Position numbers and translations under genes: made by a program. The notes beneath the pieces are model-generated. The model saw nothing but the letters and a program-made list of their open reading frames with translations. It was not told the origin of the DNA and ran no database searches. A stretch of 64,000 bases of DNA from Bradyrhizobium sp. WD16 (lineage in GTDB: Bacteria > Pseudomonadota > Alphaproteobacteria > Rhizobiales > Xanthobacteraceae), in assembly GCF_024181725.1 (NCBI RefSeq), contig NZ_CP028908.1:1736001-1800000 (forward strand), in the 5' to 3' direction. Positions 35,987 to 49,373 of the stretch are shown here, piece by piece (the first letter of the stretch is position 1; the number at the start of each line of letters is the position of its first letter).

Positions 35987-36490
35987 ATGATCACCAGCAA
36001 GCCCTATCGCCTCAATGTCGGCATTGCCCTGTTCAATGCCCGCGGCGAGGTGCTGATCGCCCGCCGCTTCCGCGACGACGGCCCGGAGGTGATCTATCCC
36101 GGGCTGGAATGGCAGATGCCCCAGGGCGGCATCGACGCCGACGAGGACCCGCGCGAGACGAGCCGGCGGGAATTGTGGGAGGAGACCGGCGTCGCCGACA
36201 CCGCCTATCTCGGCGAGACCGGCTGGCTGACTTACGAGTTTCCGCCTTACGACGGACCACCACACCGTCTCGCGGTCTTTCGCGGCCAGCGCCAGAAGTG
36301 GTTCGCGCTTCGCTTCGCCGGTGACGACGGCGAGATCGATCCCTGCGCCGTGCGCAACGGCCAACCGGCCGAATTCGATGCCTGGCGCTGGGAACGCCTT
36401 GCGCGGGTGCCGGAGCTCGTGGTGCCGTTCCGCCGCGAGGTCTATGCGGCGGTGGCGGCGGCCTTCGCGCCGTTTGCGGCGGACAACTAG
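35987..36490 (+). CDS. Second RppH-like Nudix hydrolase
   Basis: Also 167 residues and clearly related to the gene upstream. It shows YRLNVGIALFNARGEVLIARR, EWQMPQGGIDADEDPRETSRRELWEETGVADT (Nudix box), WLTYEFPPYDGPPHRLAVFRG, QKWFALRFAGDDGEIDP and AWRWERLARVPELVVPFRREVYA. The insertion RFRDDGPEVIYPGLEW before the Nudix box separates it from the first copy, hinting at another RNA or dinucleotide substrate. The start MITSKPY at 35987 is 19 bp past the rppH stop. Its TAG stop lies inside the left CTAG of palindromic element A copy 3. Confidence 0.9.
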   Translation: MITSKPYRLNVGIALFNARGEVLIARRFRDDGPEVIYPGLEWQMPQGGIDADEDPRETSRRELWEETGVADTAYLGETGWLTYEFPPYDGPPHRLAVFRGQRQKWFALRFAGDDGEIDPCAVRNGQPAEFDAWRWERLARVPELVVPFRREVYAAVAAAFAPFAADN

Positions 36491-36558
36491 TGTCCCGTCT
36501 CCGAATTACCGCTTCGTTTGCCTCACCCTCGCACGGTCATTCGGAGACGGGACACTAG
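36487..36558. repeat. Palindromic element A, copy 3
   Basis: A 72-bp copy with perfect 20-bp arms: CTAGTGTCCCGTCTCCGAAT at 36487-36506 and its exact complement at 36539-36558. It lacks the three-base bulge found in copies 1, 2 and 4. It overlaps the last codon and stop of the Nudix gene. Confidence 0.9.
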
Positions 36559-36566
36559 CAATATCA

Positions 36567-36591
36567 AAAAGCCCGGCTCACGCCGGGCTTT
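36567..36591. terminator. Bidirectional terminator between the Nudix gene and atpC
   Basis: AAAAAGCCCGGC-TCAC-GCCGGGCTTT forms a perfect 7-bp GC stem flanked by A and T runs, so it can end transcripts from both sides. It lies 29 bp past the atpC stop. Confidence 0.8.
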
Positions 36592-36619
36592 CGATCGTCT
36601 TGCGTCCCGATCGGCGCGC

Positions 36620-37030
36620 TCAATGCATCGCGGTCGAGCTGATCTGCTGCTGGATCGCCTTGAAATGATCGAGCCGGCTGATGGCGTGATCGAGCTCGTC
36701 GCCGGCCTCCTCCGCCTTCAGCTGCTCTTCCATCTCGGAGATCTGCTGGGCGAACGCGGCGTGGTCGAGCTCCTCGATCGAGGTCGCGGTCTCGGTCAGC
36801 ACCGTCAGCCCCTTGTCGGAGACTTCGGCGGTACCGCCGAGCACGATGATCTTCTCGTGCTTGCCGTTCACCGTGACGGTCAGGATGCCGGGCCGCACGC
36901 TGGCAACCAGCGGCGAGTGTCCGGCGAGCACGCCGAAATCACCCTCCAGCCCGGGAACGTCGACCTGCTCGACCTCTCCCGAATAGGCGATCTTTTCCGG
37001 CGATACGAGGTCGAAGTGGAACGTGGCCAT
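36620..37030 (-). CDS. atpC: ATP synthase F1 epsilon subunit
   Basis: A 136-residue central-stalk subunit that couples gamma rotation to the c-ring and can inhibit ATP hydrolysis. The beta-sandwich domain is [20 protein letters not shown] to [17 protein letters not shown] (about 1-88). A C-terminal helical domain ([20 protein letters not shown]) follows. It is the last gene of atpHAGDC, 14 bp after atpD. Confidence 0.96.
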   Translation of the reverse strand: MATFHFDLVSPEKIAYSGEVEQVDVPGLEGDFGVLAGHSPLVASVRPGILTVTVNGKHEKIIVLGGTAEVSDKGLTVLTETATSIEELDHAAFAQQISEMEEQLKAEEAGDELDHAISRLDHFKAIQQQISSTAMH

Positions 37031-37044
37031 GATGCGCCTTCGCC

Positions 37045-39409
<2,365 letters not shown>

Positions 39410-39510
39410 TCTGCGTCTACCCCTGCGGTCGCCCGATGCGCGAACCGCGAACCCCGGTTTGGCCCGGCCGGCATGATGCCGGCCGTGACCGTCTATTCAG
39501 GCGAAATGCC

Positions 39511-41600
<2,090 letters not shown>

Positions 41601-42363
41601 GAATGCGCTCTATCTGGCTGTCGGATGGCCAAGCCCAAAGATCGTCGCCACGCGGGTGGCAGGCGATCAAAGTCCTTGGAATTCAAGCTGGACTTTTGTT
41701 TTCGGGACGACAGGCGTGCGCCGCCGCCGCTAAAAATCGCGGTTTGCTAACATACGCGACGCGCAGGCGCAACATGACGAGGCCCTGCTGCGACCATTGT
41801 CGCGCGGGCCAAAAACCGGCCGCAGCGATACCGCGACGCGCGTCGCGACAGCCCCGGCCACGCCGTTGTGACGGTACGCCGTAACGCAGGGCCGCCCGCC
41901 TCGCCGACCGAGCGAAGCGACGGGCCGCCCTCCCTCGGCCGCGCGTTCCCGTCGAGGGCGAGGGACCCGGCTCCACCCACGGCGAACTGCCGGATCACAG
42001 CCAAGTACCGAGGTACCGCAAACGGCTTCCCTGCTCCCGCGTGGCGCAATAGTGCATTGCCGCCACCGCATAGCTGGCCCGCCGACCGTCCCCGCCACTT
42101 CATCTTGCGGGTGGCTAACGAAATCTTAGCGCCCAAGTCGAGGCGCGGATCTCAACGTTAAAAATTCGTTAAATAGAAGTATTTTTAAAGTTAACCAGAT
42201 TTGGCCCAGGTTAGCCAAGTCATCCCGCGAGATTAGGGAACAAGATCCTGCGCCGCGTTTCCGCCTCATTGTCCGGTGCACGGTCCTGCCCATCCAAGCC
42301 GACCGGCTATAGCCAGGACGGAGACAAAAATACCTTCCATTTACGCTACATAGGGACAAGTTG
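41601..42363. other. Long non-coding gap between atpH and rlpA
   Basis: No convincing gene is visible; open frames here lack ribosome sites and read as low-complexity Arg/Ala peptides. Noteworthy are a perfect 16-bp palindrome CGCGACGCGCGTCGCG at 41832-41847 and an AT-rich stretch at about 42,150-42,200 that carries a CtrA-like box. The gap must contain the divergent promoters of the atp operon and rlpA. Confidence 0.6.
42158..42172. promoter_or_regulatory. CtrA-like box upstream of rlpA
   Basis: TTAA-AAATTCG-TTAA fits the TTAA-N7-TTAA consensus of the cell-cycle regulator CtrA exactly. A further half site, AGTTAACC, follows at about 42,191-42,198. The box lies about 190 bp before the rlpA start in an otherwise GC-rich sequence. 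Confidence 0.55.
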
Positions 42364-42813
42364 ATGAATTTAAACGTGAACTTTGCGCCGTGGCGCGCCA
42401 CGACGGGACGCAAGGTCGTGACCGCAGCCATCGCTATTTCGGTCCTCGCCGCCGGCGTCTCGACCGCCTCTGCCCGCTCCCGTCACCATCATCATTCCAA
42501 CTGGCGCAACGCCAACGCGTCGATTTCCTTGAGCCATGGCTTCTCCGGCATGGCCTCCTTCTACGGCAACGAATCCGGCTCCCGGACCGCTTCGGGCCAG
42601 CGCTTCAACCAGAACGCCCTGACCGCCGCCCACCGCAGCCTGCCCTTCGGCACCCGCGTCAAGGTGACCCATGCCGGGCGTAGCGTTGTCGTGACCATCA
42701 ATGACCGTGGCCCGTTCGTGCGTGGCCGGGTTCTGGACCTCTCCACCGCCGCCGCGCGCGCCGTGGGACTGACTGGCCGCGGCGTCGGCATGGTCTACGC
42801 CGAAGTCCAGTAA
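42364..42813 (+). CDS. rlpA: RlpA-like double-psi beta-barrel protein
   Basis: The 149-residue product has a signal segment (VVTAAIAISVLAAGVSTASA, ending at about 36), a short His-rich stretch (RHHHH), and a DPBB domain: GMASFYGNESGSRTASGQRF, LTAAHRSLPFGTRVKVTH, VTINDRGPFVRGRVLDLSTAAARAVG. RlpA proteins are septal or cell-wall proteins, some with lytic transglycosylase activity. There is no SPOR domain, so septal targeting by SPOR is not expected. ATG 42364 is preferred to the TTG at 42361. Confidence 0.88.
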   Translation: MNLNVNFAPWRATTGRKVVTAAIAISVLAAGVSTASARSRHHHHSNWRNANASISLSHGFSGMASFYGNESGSRTASGQRFNQNALTAAHRSLPFGTRVKVTHAGRSVVVTINDRGPFVRGRVLDLSTAAARAVGLTGRGVGMVYAEVQ

Positions 42814-43027
42814 GCTTCGGTCCAGAACGCTTCGCGGCTTCCATCGCTGAGAAGCCGAACTCGAAAAGCTGAAGTCGAACGAGGTCGGGCGACACCCTCG
42901 CCAGCGATCGCGCTGATGGCTGTCCCGATCCGCCCGGTGCGATCAGGGCGGCCGCCGGCGTTTGGGCGTGCCGGCATCGGCCCGCGCGGCACCGCAGCTC
43001 ACGGTTCGAGACGGGACACGACCCGCC

Positions 43028-45217
43028 TCAGACGAAACTCTGGGGGTCGACATCGACCTCGAGCTTGAGGGTGCCGGTGACCTTGGGCACGTCCGTCAGC
43101 CAGTCCCGCAGATAGGCCGAGAGATCGTAGCTGCGCGTCGTTTTCACCAGCAGGCGAAAGCGGTAGCGGCCCTTGATCACCGCCAGCGGCGCTTCCGCCG
43201 GCCCCAGCACCAGCACTCCCTCGGCGGTCGGCGCCAGCGCCGCCAGCCGTCGGGCATAGCCTTCCGCGATCGGCCGATCGCCCGCCGAGACAATCAGGCT
43301 GGCGAGGCGGCCGAACGGCGGGTAGCCGGTGCGCTCGCGGGCCTCGATCTCACTGTCGTAGAAGGCCTCGCGGTCGCAGGCCACCAGCGCCTTCATCACC
43401 GGATGTTCGGGCTGGTGGGTCTGCAGATAGCCGATGCCGCGGCCCTGCTCGCGGCCGGCGCGACCGATCACCTGGTTGAGGAGCTGGAAGGTGCGCTCGG
43501 CGGCGCGGGGGTCGCCGTTGCCGAGGCCGAGATCGGCGTCGATGACGCCGACGAGATTGAGGCGCGGGAAGTGATGGCCCTTGGCCACGAGCTGGGTGCC
43601 AATGATCAGATCGACCCGGCCCTCGGCGATCTCGGTGAGCTCCGCGCGCATGGCTTCGATCGAGGTGATGAGGTCGCTCGACAGCACCATGCTGCGGGCC
43701 TCCGGAAACAACGCCGCGGCCTCTTCCTGCAGCCGCTCGACCCCGGGGCCGATGGCGGCGAGGCTCTCCTCGGCGCCGCAATGGGGGCAGAGCCGCGGCC
43801 GCGGCATCGAGAAGCCGCAGTGATGGCAGACGAGGCGCTGGCGAAAGCGGTGATCGACCAGCCAGGCGTCGCAGATGTTGCAGGAGAAGCGATGGCCGCA
43901 GGCCCGGCACAGGGTCAGCGGAGCATAACCGCGACGGTTGAGAAAGAGCAGCGCCTGCTCGCGTCGCTCGATGGCGTTGCGCACCGCCTCGGCCAGAGGC
44001 GGGGAAATGAAACGGCCGCGCGCCGGCCCCGCGCGCCGCAGATCGATGGCCTCGATATGGGGCATGTGCTGGCCGCCGAACCGCGCCGGCAACGCGATCC
44101 GCTTGTAACGACCCTTGCGGGCATTGACCTCGGTCTCCACCGAGGGCGTCGCCGAGGCCAGCACCACCGGGATTTTGGCGATATGGCCGCGCACCACCGC
44201 CATGTCACGGGCGTGATAATGGGCGCCGTCGTCCTGCTTGTAGGCCTGGTCGTGCTCCTCGTCGACGACGATCAGGCCGAGATCGGCATAGGGCAGGAAC
44301 AGGGCCGAGCGCGCGCCGATCACCGTCTTTGCCTCGCCGGCGGCGATCGCCGCCCAGTTGCGGGCGCGGTTGCGCGGCGTCAGTTCCGAATGCCATTCCA
44401 GCGGCCGGACGCCGAAGCGGGCGGCGAAGCGGTCGAGGAACTGACCGGTGAGCGCGATTTCCGGCACCAGGATCAGTGCCTGGCGGCCGCGGCGCACGGT
44501 CTCCGCCACCGCCTCGAAATAGACCTCGGTCTTGCCCGAGCCGGTGACGCCGTCGAGCAGGGCGACCTGGAACGCATCCGCGCCGGCCAGCGCGCGCAGC
44601 GCCGCCGCCGCCGCCTGCTGGACCGGCGTGAAGTCGGGAACGGCGAAATCCGGGTCCGGCGCCGGCGGCGACGGAGGTTTCGGCATCACCTCCACGGTGA
44701 GCGTGCCCTCGTCGACGAGGCCGTCGACCACCCCCGCGGATACGCCGGCTTCGCGCGCGGCCTCGGATTTGGCGTGCAGCAATCCGTCGGACAGCACCTC
44801 GATCAGCCGGCGCCGTGCCGCGGTCAATCGTTGCGGCGGCTCGCCGACGAGACGTACGCCGAGGCGGGCGCGTTCCGGGCCGAGATGCTCACCCATGCGC
44901 AGTGCCATGCGCAGTACCATGCCGCGGGCCGACAAGGTGTAATTGGCGACCCAGTCGACGAAATTGCGCAGTTCGCCGCGCAGCGGCGGCACATCGTATT
45001 TGTCGGCGACATCCTTGAGGCGGTTATGCAGCCGCGGATCGGGATTGGCATTCTCGGCCCACACCACCGCCATGGTGGCCCGGGCGCCGAGCGGCACCGC
45101 GACGACGTCGCCCGGCGACAGTTCCATCCCTGACGGCACGCGATAGGAATATGTCTGGTCCAGCGCCACCGGAACCAGGACATCGACGACGCGGGAAGCT
45201 GGGCGGGGTGGCGTCAA
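43028..45217 (-). CDS. priA: Primosomal protein N' (PriA helicase)
   Basis: A 3'-to-5' DNA helicase that restarts stalled forks. The 729-residue protein has an N-terminal DNA-binding domain (VDVLVPVALDQTYSYRVP), the Walker A site LLDGVTGSGKTEVYFE, LIVVDEEHDQAYKQDD (DEEH box), and a zinc region with CRACGHRFSCNICDAWL and CHHCGFSMPRPRLCPHCG. The C-terminal domain has IIGTQLVAKGHHFPRLNLVG and LNQVIGRAGREQGRG. It begins with TTG 45217. Position next to xerC and the F1 genes is common in alphaproteobacteria. Confidence 0.96.
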   Translation of the reverse strand: MTPPRPASRVVDVLVPVALDQTYSYRVPSGMELSPGDVVAVPLGARATMAVVWAENANPDPRLHNRLKDVADKYDVPPLRGELRNFVDWVANYTLSARGMVLRMALRMGEHLGPERARLGVRLVGEPPQRLTAARRRLIEVLSDGLLHAKSEAAREAGVSAGVVDGLVDEGTLTVEVMPKPPSPPAPDPDFAVPDFTPVQQAAAAALRALAGADAFQVALLDGVTGSGKTEVYFEAVAETVRRGRQALILVPEIALTGQFLDRFAARFGVRPLEWHSELTPRNRARNWAAIAAGEAKTVIGARSALFLPYADLGLIVVDEEHDQAYKQDDGAHYHARDMAVVRGHIAKIPVVLASATPSVETEVNARKGRYKRIALPARFGGQHMPHIEAIDLRRAGPARGRFISPPLAEAVRNAIERREQALLFLNRRGYAPLTLCRACGHRFSCNICDAWLVDHRFRQRLVCHHCGFSMPRPRLCPHCGAEESLAAIGPGVERLQEEAAALFPEARSMVLSSDLITSIEAMRAELTEIAEGRVDLIIGTQLVAKGHHFPRLNLVGVIDADLGLGNGDPRAAERTFQLLNQVIGRAGREQGRGIGYLQTHQPEHPVMKALVACDREAFYDSEIEARERTGYPPFGRLASLIVSAGDRPIAEGYARRLAALAPTAEGVLVLGPAEAPLAVIKGRYRFRLLVKTTRSYDLSAYLRDWLTDVPKVTGTLKLEVDVDPQSFV

Positions 45218-45269
45218 GGGGCGACTCGGGCGGTAGACATCCTGACCCTATTACATCATCGGCAGCCGC

Positions 45270-45320
45270 GGTTAAGGCGCCCGGCACAGCTTTTCACGCC
45301 ACGGGCGAGGCGCCTTAACC
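45270..45320. promoter_or_regulatory. Perfect 12-bp inverted repeat between priA and xerC
   Basis: GGTTAAGGCGCC at 45270-45281 and GGCGCCTTAACC at 45309-45320, 27 nt apart, lie between the two divergent starts (45217 and 45373). The arms hold TTAA steps as in CtrA half sites, but spacing does not fit a CtrA box. It lies upstream of both genes, so it is more likely an operator or extruded hairpin than a terminator. Confidence 0.6.
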
Positions 45321-45372
45321 AAGGCTGAACCGCCGCGGCCGATGATGGCGCGATCGTTGGCGGGGAAGGATC

Positions 45373-46368
45373 ATGGCGAACCACGGGACAAAGCCAAAAC
45401 AGGAGGCGCAACAGTCGGCCGAGGCTGTCCTGCTGCCCTGCGCCGGCGCCGATCTCGTCGCCGAGATGACCCGCTGGCTCGGCCATCTGCGCGCCGAACG
45501 GCGGCTGTCGCCCAAGACGCTCGAAGCCTATGCCCGCGACCTGCGCCAGTTCGTGCTCTTTCTCGGACAGCACTGGGCGCAAAAGGTAACGCTGGCGCGC
45601 TTCGCAGGACTGGAAGCCTCCGATGTGCGCTCCTTCATGGCGGCCCGGCGCGCCGAGGAGGTCGCCGGCCGTTCGCTGATGCGGGCGCTGGCGGGGCTGC
45701 GCTCTTTCGCCCGTTTTCTCGAGCGCGAGGGCAAGGGCCGCGTCGGGGCGCTGGCCGCGATCCGCGCGCCGAAGGTCGCCAAGAGCCTGCCCAAACCGCT
45801 GCAAATGACCGCGGCCAAACGCATCGTCGACGCCGACCTGCGCGCCGGCGAGGACCGCGAGCCGTGGATTCTCGCCCGTGACGCCGCGGTGCTGGCGCTG
45901 CTCTACGGCTCGGGCCTGCGCATTTCCGAAGCGCTCGGCCTCAAGCGCCGCGACGTGCCGGCGCCGGGCGAGGGCGACGTGCTGGTAGTCACCGGCAAGG
46001 GCAACAAGACCCGCATGGTGCCGGTGCTGCAGAACGTGCTGCAGCTGATCACCGATTATGTCGCGGTCTGTCCCTATCACCTCGCCCCTGAACAGCCCAT
46101 CTTCGTCGGCGCCAAGGGCGGGCCCTTGAGCCCGCGCATCATCCAGCTGGCGATGGCGAGCCTGCGCGGCGCGCTCGGACTGCCGGACAGCGCCACGCCC
46201 CACGCGCTGCGCCATTCCTTCGCTACCCATCTCCTGGCGCGCGGCGGCGACCTGCGCGCGATCCAGGAATTGCTCGGCCACGCCTCGCTCTCGACCACTC
46301 AGATCTACACCGGGGTCGATGCCGAACGACTGATGGACGTCTACCGCTCCGCCCATCCCCGATCATGA
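45373..46368 (+). CDS. xerC: Tyrosine recombinase XerC
   Basis: It resolves chromosome dimers together with XerD at dif. The 331-residue protein has the core-binding domain ([19 protein letters not shown] to [11 protein letters not shown]). The catalytic domain has all six residues: Arg183 (SGLRISEAL), Lys209 (VTGKGNKTR), His277 and Arg280 ([10 protein letters not shown]), His303 (LLGHASLS) and Tyr312. This is the chromosomal type and not an island integrase, because no island genes surround it. Confidence 0.93.
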   Translation: MANHGTKPKQEAQQSAEAVLLPCAGADLVAEMTRWLGHLRAERRLSPKTLEAYARDLRQFVLFLGQHWAQKVTLARFAGLEASDVRSFMAARRAEEVAGRSLMRALAGLRSFARFLEREGKGRVGALAAIRAPKVAKSLPKPLQMTAAKRIVDADLRAGEDREPWILARDAAVLALLYGSGLRISEALGLKRRDVPAPGEGDVLVVTGKGNKTRMVPVLQNVLQLITDYVAVCPYHLAPEQPIFVGAKGGPLSPRIIQLAMASLRGALGLPDSATPHALRHSFATHLLARGGDLRAIQELLGHASLSTTQIYTGVDAERLMDVYRSAHPRS

Positions 46369-46472
46369 CGGCTGCTTGACGGCTCGGCGCGACGGTATTT
46401 GGCGCTTGCGGACTGGGCGGCGGTTACGGCAAACAGGCGCGCGGAACTCGAACCGGGCGGAGGGAATCGACC

Positions 46473-47063
46473 ATGAGCGCGCATGAAAGTATCGAGCACG
46501 CCGAGCATGCCGAGCATGCATCCAGCGAGAACAAGAAGATCGCCCTCCTGATCTCGGTGATCGCGCTCTGCCTCGCGCTATCGGAAACCCTGGGCAAGGG
46601 CGCCCAGACCGAATCCATCGGCAAGAATGTCGAAGCGGCCAATCTGTGGTCGTTCTTCCAGGCCAAGACGATCCGCCGCACCGCGGTCCAGACCGCCGCG
46701 GAGAGCCTGAAGATCACCGTGCCCGGGATCAGCGACGAGGCCCAGAAGGCGGCGGCGCTCAAGCAGGTCGAGGACTGGCAGAAGACTGCGGCGCGCTACC
46801 GCTCGGAGCCGGAGACCAACGAAGGCAGCGAGCAGCTCGCCGAGCGCGCCAAGCATGCCGAGCACGAGCGCGACCTGGCGCTTGCCAAATATCACCACTT
46901 CGAGCTCGCTTCGGGCGCCTTCCAGATCGCCATCGTCCTCGCCTCGGCGACCATCATCACCGGCATGCTGGCGCTGGCCTGGATCTCGGGCCTTCTGGCG
47001 CTCGGCGGCGTCGCCTTCACCGCACTCGGCCTGTTCGCGCCCCATGCGGTGCATTTGATGTGA
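46473..47063 (+). CDS. DUF4337-family membrane protein
   Basis: A 196-residue protein with an acidic, His-rich N-terminus (HESIEHAEHAEHASSENKK). The first membrane helix (IALLISVIALCLALSETLG) is followed by the family block NLWSFFQAKTIRRTAVQTAAE. A periplasmic helical part ends in HAEHERDLALAKYHHFELAS, and two C-terminal helices follow. This matches DUF4337, whose function is unknown. No operon partner is evident. Confidence 0.85.
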   Translation: MSAHESIEHAEHAEHASSENKKIALLISVIALCLALSETLGKGAQTESIGKNVEAANLWSFFQAKTIRRTAVQTAAESLKITVPGISDEAQKAAALKQVEDWQKTAARYRSEPETNEGSEQLAERAKHAEHERDLALAKYHHFELASGAFQIAIVLASATIITGMLALAWISGLLALGGVAFTALGLFAPHAVHLM

Positions 47064-47205
47064 GGCGATGGCGCCCGAGGGTGCGATGACGCAGACCGGC
47101 GCGGCGCGCACTTGCGGACGACCATAAACCGGGCGACGACAACATCGGGTGTGCTGCGCACTGACATCTCTGCGCGCCGCAGCTCGAAGGATGAGCAGGA
47201 ACTCG

Positions 47206-47754
47206 TCAGTCCACCGCGGACTGCTTCGTCGATGTCGCCTGAACCCGCCGGCGGAAGCGCTGCACCAGCTTGAGCCAATGTGACCGCGCTGTCGGACGCA
47301 ACGCCCTCGCCATCGCGCGCAGATGGGCGATGTAAGGGTCGGCCAGACGATGGGCGGCATCGCGCCAGCCGATCACCAGCTCGTAGCCGCGGCGAAACCA
47401 GTCGAGCTGCAGCAACTTGTCGCGGGTGACGTCGAAGGCGAAGGCGGTGATCGCGGCGCCGATGATCTTGGCCGCGGCCAGCACGATCAACGCCAGCAGC
47501 CAGTGACCATAGGCCAGCGGCCACAGCGCCAGCAATTCGAGACCGAAATAGATCGCCGCCGGGATCAGGAAGACCACCAGCGTCGCCGTCGGCGACAGAT
47601 GATCGATGGCAGCGGCGATCTGCTGCTTGAGGCGGCGCCAGGGAATGATGTCGACGATCCAGCGGATCGCCGGCACCAGATGGTCCCACAGCCACTGCTC
47701 CAGCAGGAAGAGCAGCGCGAGCAGGAACCAGAGCGGCCTCAGCAGGCGGTGCAT
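47206..47754 (-). CDS. Hypothetical membrane protein
   Basis: The 182-residue product has three hydrophobic helices (LWFLLALLFLLEQWLWDHLV, LVVFLIPAAIYFGLELLALW, WLLALIVLAAAKIIGAAITA). A basic cytoplasmic tail of about 70 residues (RGYELVIGWRDAAHRLADPY, ending TSTKQSAVD) follows. Start MHRLLRPLW at 47754 follows GAGGACGACC; the longer frame from 47781 is not needed. I recognise only a general resemblance to membrane proteins conserved beside lpd in Bradyrhizobium relatives. Function unknown. Confidence 0.7.
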   Translation of the reverse strand: MHRLLRPLWFLLALLFLLEQWLWDHLVPAIRWIVDIIPWRRLKQQIAAAIDHLSPTATLVVFLIPAAIYFGLELLALWPLAYGHWLLALIVLAAAKIIGAAITAFAFDVTRDKLLQLDWFRRGYELVIGWRDAAHRLADPYIAHLRAMARALRPTARSHWLKLVQRFRRRVQATSTKQSAVD

Positions 47755-47931
47755 GGTCGTCCTCGGCCCCGGCTCAGCCATTCAGTTCACCTGCTCTCTC
47801 GGCTGCGCCAATTGGCGCCAACCCGTCGATCATCAGCGCCCGATCAACCCAATTCGCTGATGCCCCCAGGGTTCGCCCCCGGCCCGGAACCGCCATCGTG
47901 ACGGAACTCCGTGCCGTGCGCCAGCTCACAC

Positions 47932-49335
47932 TTACATATGAATGGCGCGCTTGCCGACCGACAGCGCCGCTTCCTTGATCGCCTCGGAACGGGTCGGATG
48001 GGCGTGACAGGTGCGGGCCAGATCCTCCGCCGAACCGCCGAACTCCATCAGCACCGCCGCCTCGTGGATCATTTCGCCCGCCTCGCGGCCGACGATGTGA
48101 ACGCCGAGCACCCGGTCGGTCCTGGCGTCGGCCAGGATTTTCACCATGCCATCGGTGGTCTGGTTGACCTTGGAACGGCCGTTGGCGGTAAAGGGAAACT
48201 TGCCGACGGTATAGGCGATGCCGGCGGCCTTGAGGTCTTCCTCGGTCTTGCCCACCGAGGCGACCTCCGGCGTGGTGTAGACCACACCCGGAATGACGTC
48301 GTAATTGACGTGGCCGGACTGGCCCGCGAGAATCTCGGCGACCGCGACCCCCTCGTCCTCGGCCTTGTGCGCCAGCATCGGACCCGCGATCACATCGCCG
48401 ATGGCATAGACGCCGGGCACCGTGGTGGCGAAATGCGCGTCGGTCTGGATCCGGCCGCGATTGTCGAGGGCGACGCCGGCCTCCTTGAGACCGAGCCCGT
48501 CGGTAAAGGGCACGCGGCCGACGGCGACCAGCACGACATCGGCTTCCAGCGTCTCCGCCCCGCCGCCAGCGGCGGATTCGATCTGCGCCTTGAGCTTCTT
48601 GCCCGAGGCATCGACCGCCGTCACCTTGGCGCCGAGCTTGAAGGCGATACCCTGCTTCTCAAGGATGCGCTGGAACTGGCGGACGATCTCGCCATCCATG
48701 CCCGGCAGGATGCGATCCAGGAATTCCACCACGGTGACCTGCGCGCCGAGGCGCCGCCACACCGAGCCGAGCTCGAGGCCGATGACACCGGCGCCGATCA
48801 CGACCAGCTTCTCCGGCACCTTGTCGAGCGATAGCGCACCCGTCGAGGAGACGATGCGCTTCTCGTCGATCTCGATGCCCTTGAGGCGGGTGACGTCGGA
48901 GCCCGAGGCGATGACGATGTTCTTCGTCTCGAAGATTTCGGTCTTGCCGTCGGCCGCCTTGACCTCGACCCGGCCGGTGCCGAGCACCTTGCCGGTGCCG
49001 CGCAGCACATCGATCTTGTTCTTCTTCATCAGGAAATCGACGCCCTTGACGTTGCCGTCGATGCCTTCCTGCTTGAACTTCATCATCGCCGGCAGGTCGA
49101 GCTTGGGCGTGGGAACGCCGATGCCCATCTTGGCGAAGGAATGCTCGGCTTCCTCGAACAGTTCCGACGCGTGCAGCAGCGCCTTGGACGGCATGCAGCC
49201 GACATTGAGGCAGGTGCCCCCGAGCGTCGGCTTCTTCTCGACCACGGCGACCTTCATCCCAAGCTGCGCCGCGCGGATAGCGCCGACATAGCCCCCCGGG
49301 CCGGTGCCAATGACAATCAGATCGTAGCTCGCCAT
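47932..49335 (-). CDS. lpdA: Dihydrolipoyl dehydrogenase (E3)
   Basis: It reoxidises dihydrolipoamide in 2-oxoacid dehydrogenase complexes, passing electrons to NAD. The 467-residue flavoprotein has FAD-binding [18 protein letters not shown], the redox cysteines 42 and 47 ([15 protein letters not shown]), NAD-binding [20 protein letters not shown], and the C-terminal [20 protein letters not shown] and HAHPTRSEA with the catalytic His. It is the last gene of the odhA-odhB-SDR-lpdA unit. Confidence 0.97.
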   Translation of the reverse strand: MASYDLIVIGTGPGGYVGAIRAAQLGMKVAVVEKKPTLGGTCLNVGCMPSKALLHASELFEEAEHSFAKMGIGVPTPKLDLPAMMKFKQEGIDGNVKGVDFLMKKNKIDVLRGTGKVLGTGRVEVKAADGKTEIFETKNIVIASGSDVTRLKGIEIDEKRIVSSTGALSLDKVPEKLVVIGAGVIGLELGSVWRRLGAQVTVVEFLDRILPGMDGEIVRQFQRILEKQGIAFKLGAKVTAVDASGKKLKAQIESAAGGGAETLEADVVLVAVGRVPFTDGLGLKEAGVALDNRGRIQTDAHFATTVPGVYAIGDVIAGPMLAHKAEDEGVAVAEILAGQSGHVNYDVIPGVVYTTPEVASVGKTEEDLKAAGIAYTVGKFPFTANGRSKVNQTTDGMVKILADARTDRVLGVHIVGREAGEMIHEAAVLMEFGGSAEDLARTCHAHPTRSEAIKEAALSVGKRAIHM

Positions 49336-49373
49336 GAGTGCTCCTGTTCGGGACTTGAAGTGCCGCGGCTTCT

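Noticed and set aside
41747-42136. Open frames in the atpH-rlpA gap as genes
   Set aside because: No ribosome sites, no family resemblance and overlapping frames on both strands with similar Arg/Ala-rich composition.
45270-45320. Transcription terminator between priA and xerC
   Set aside because: It is upstream of both genes and has no T-run, so termination of either gene is not plausible.
45373-46368. Integrase of a genomic island
   Set aside because: The protein is full-length XerC beside priA in core DNA; no attachment repeats or cargo genes are present.
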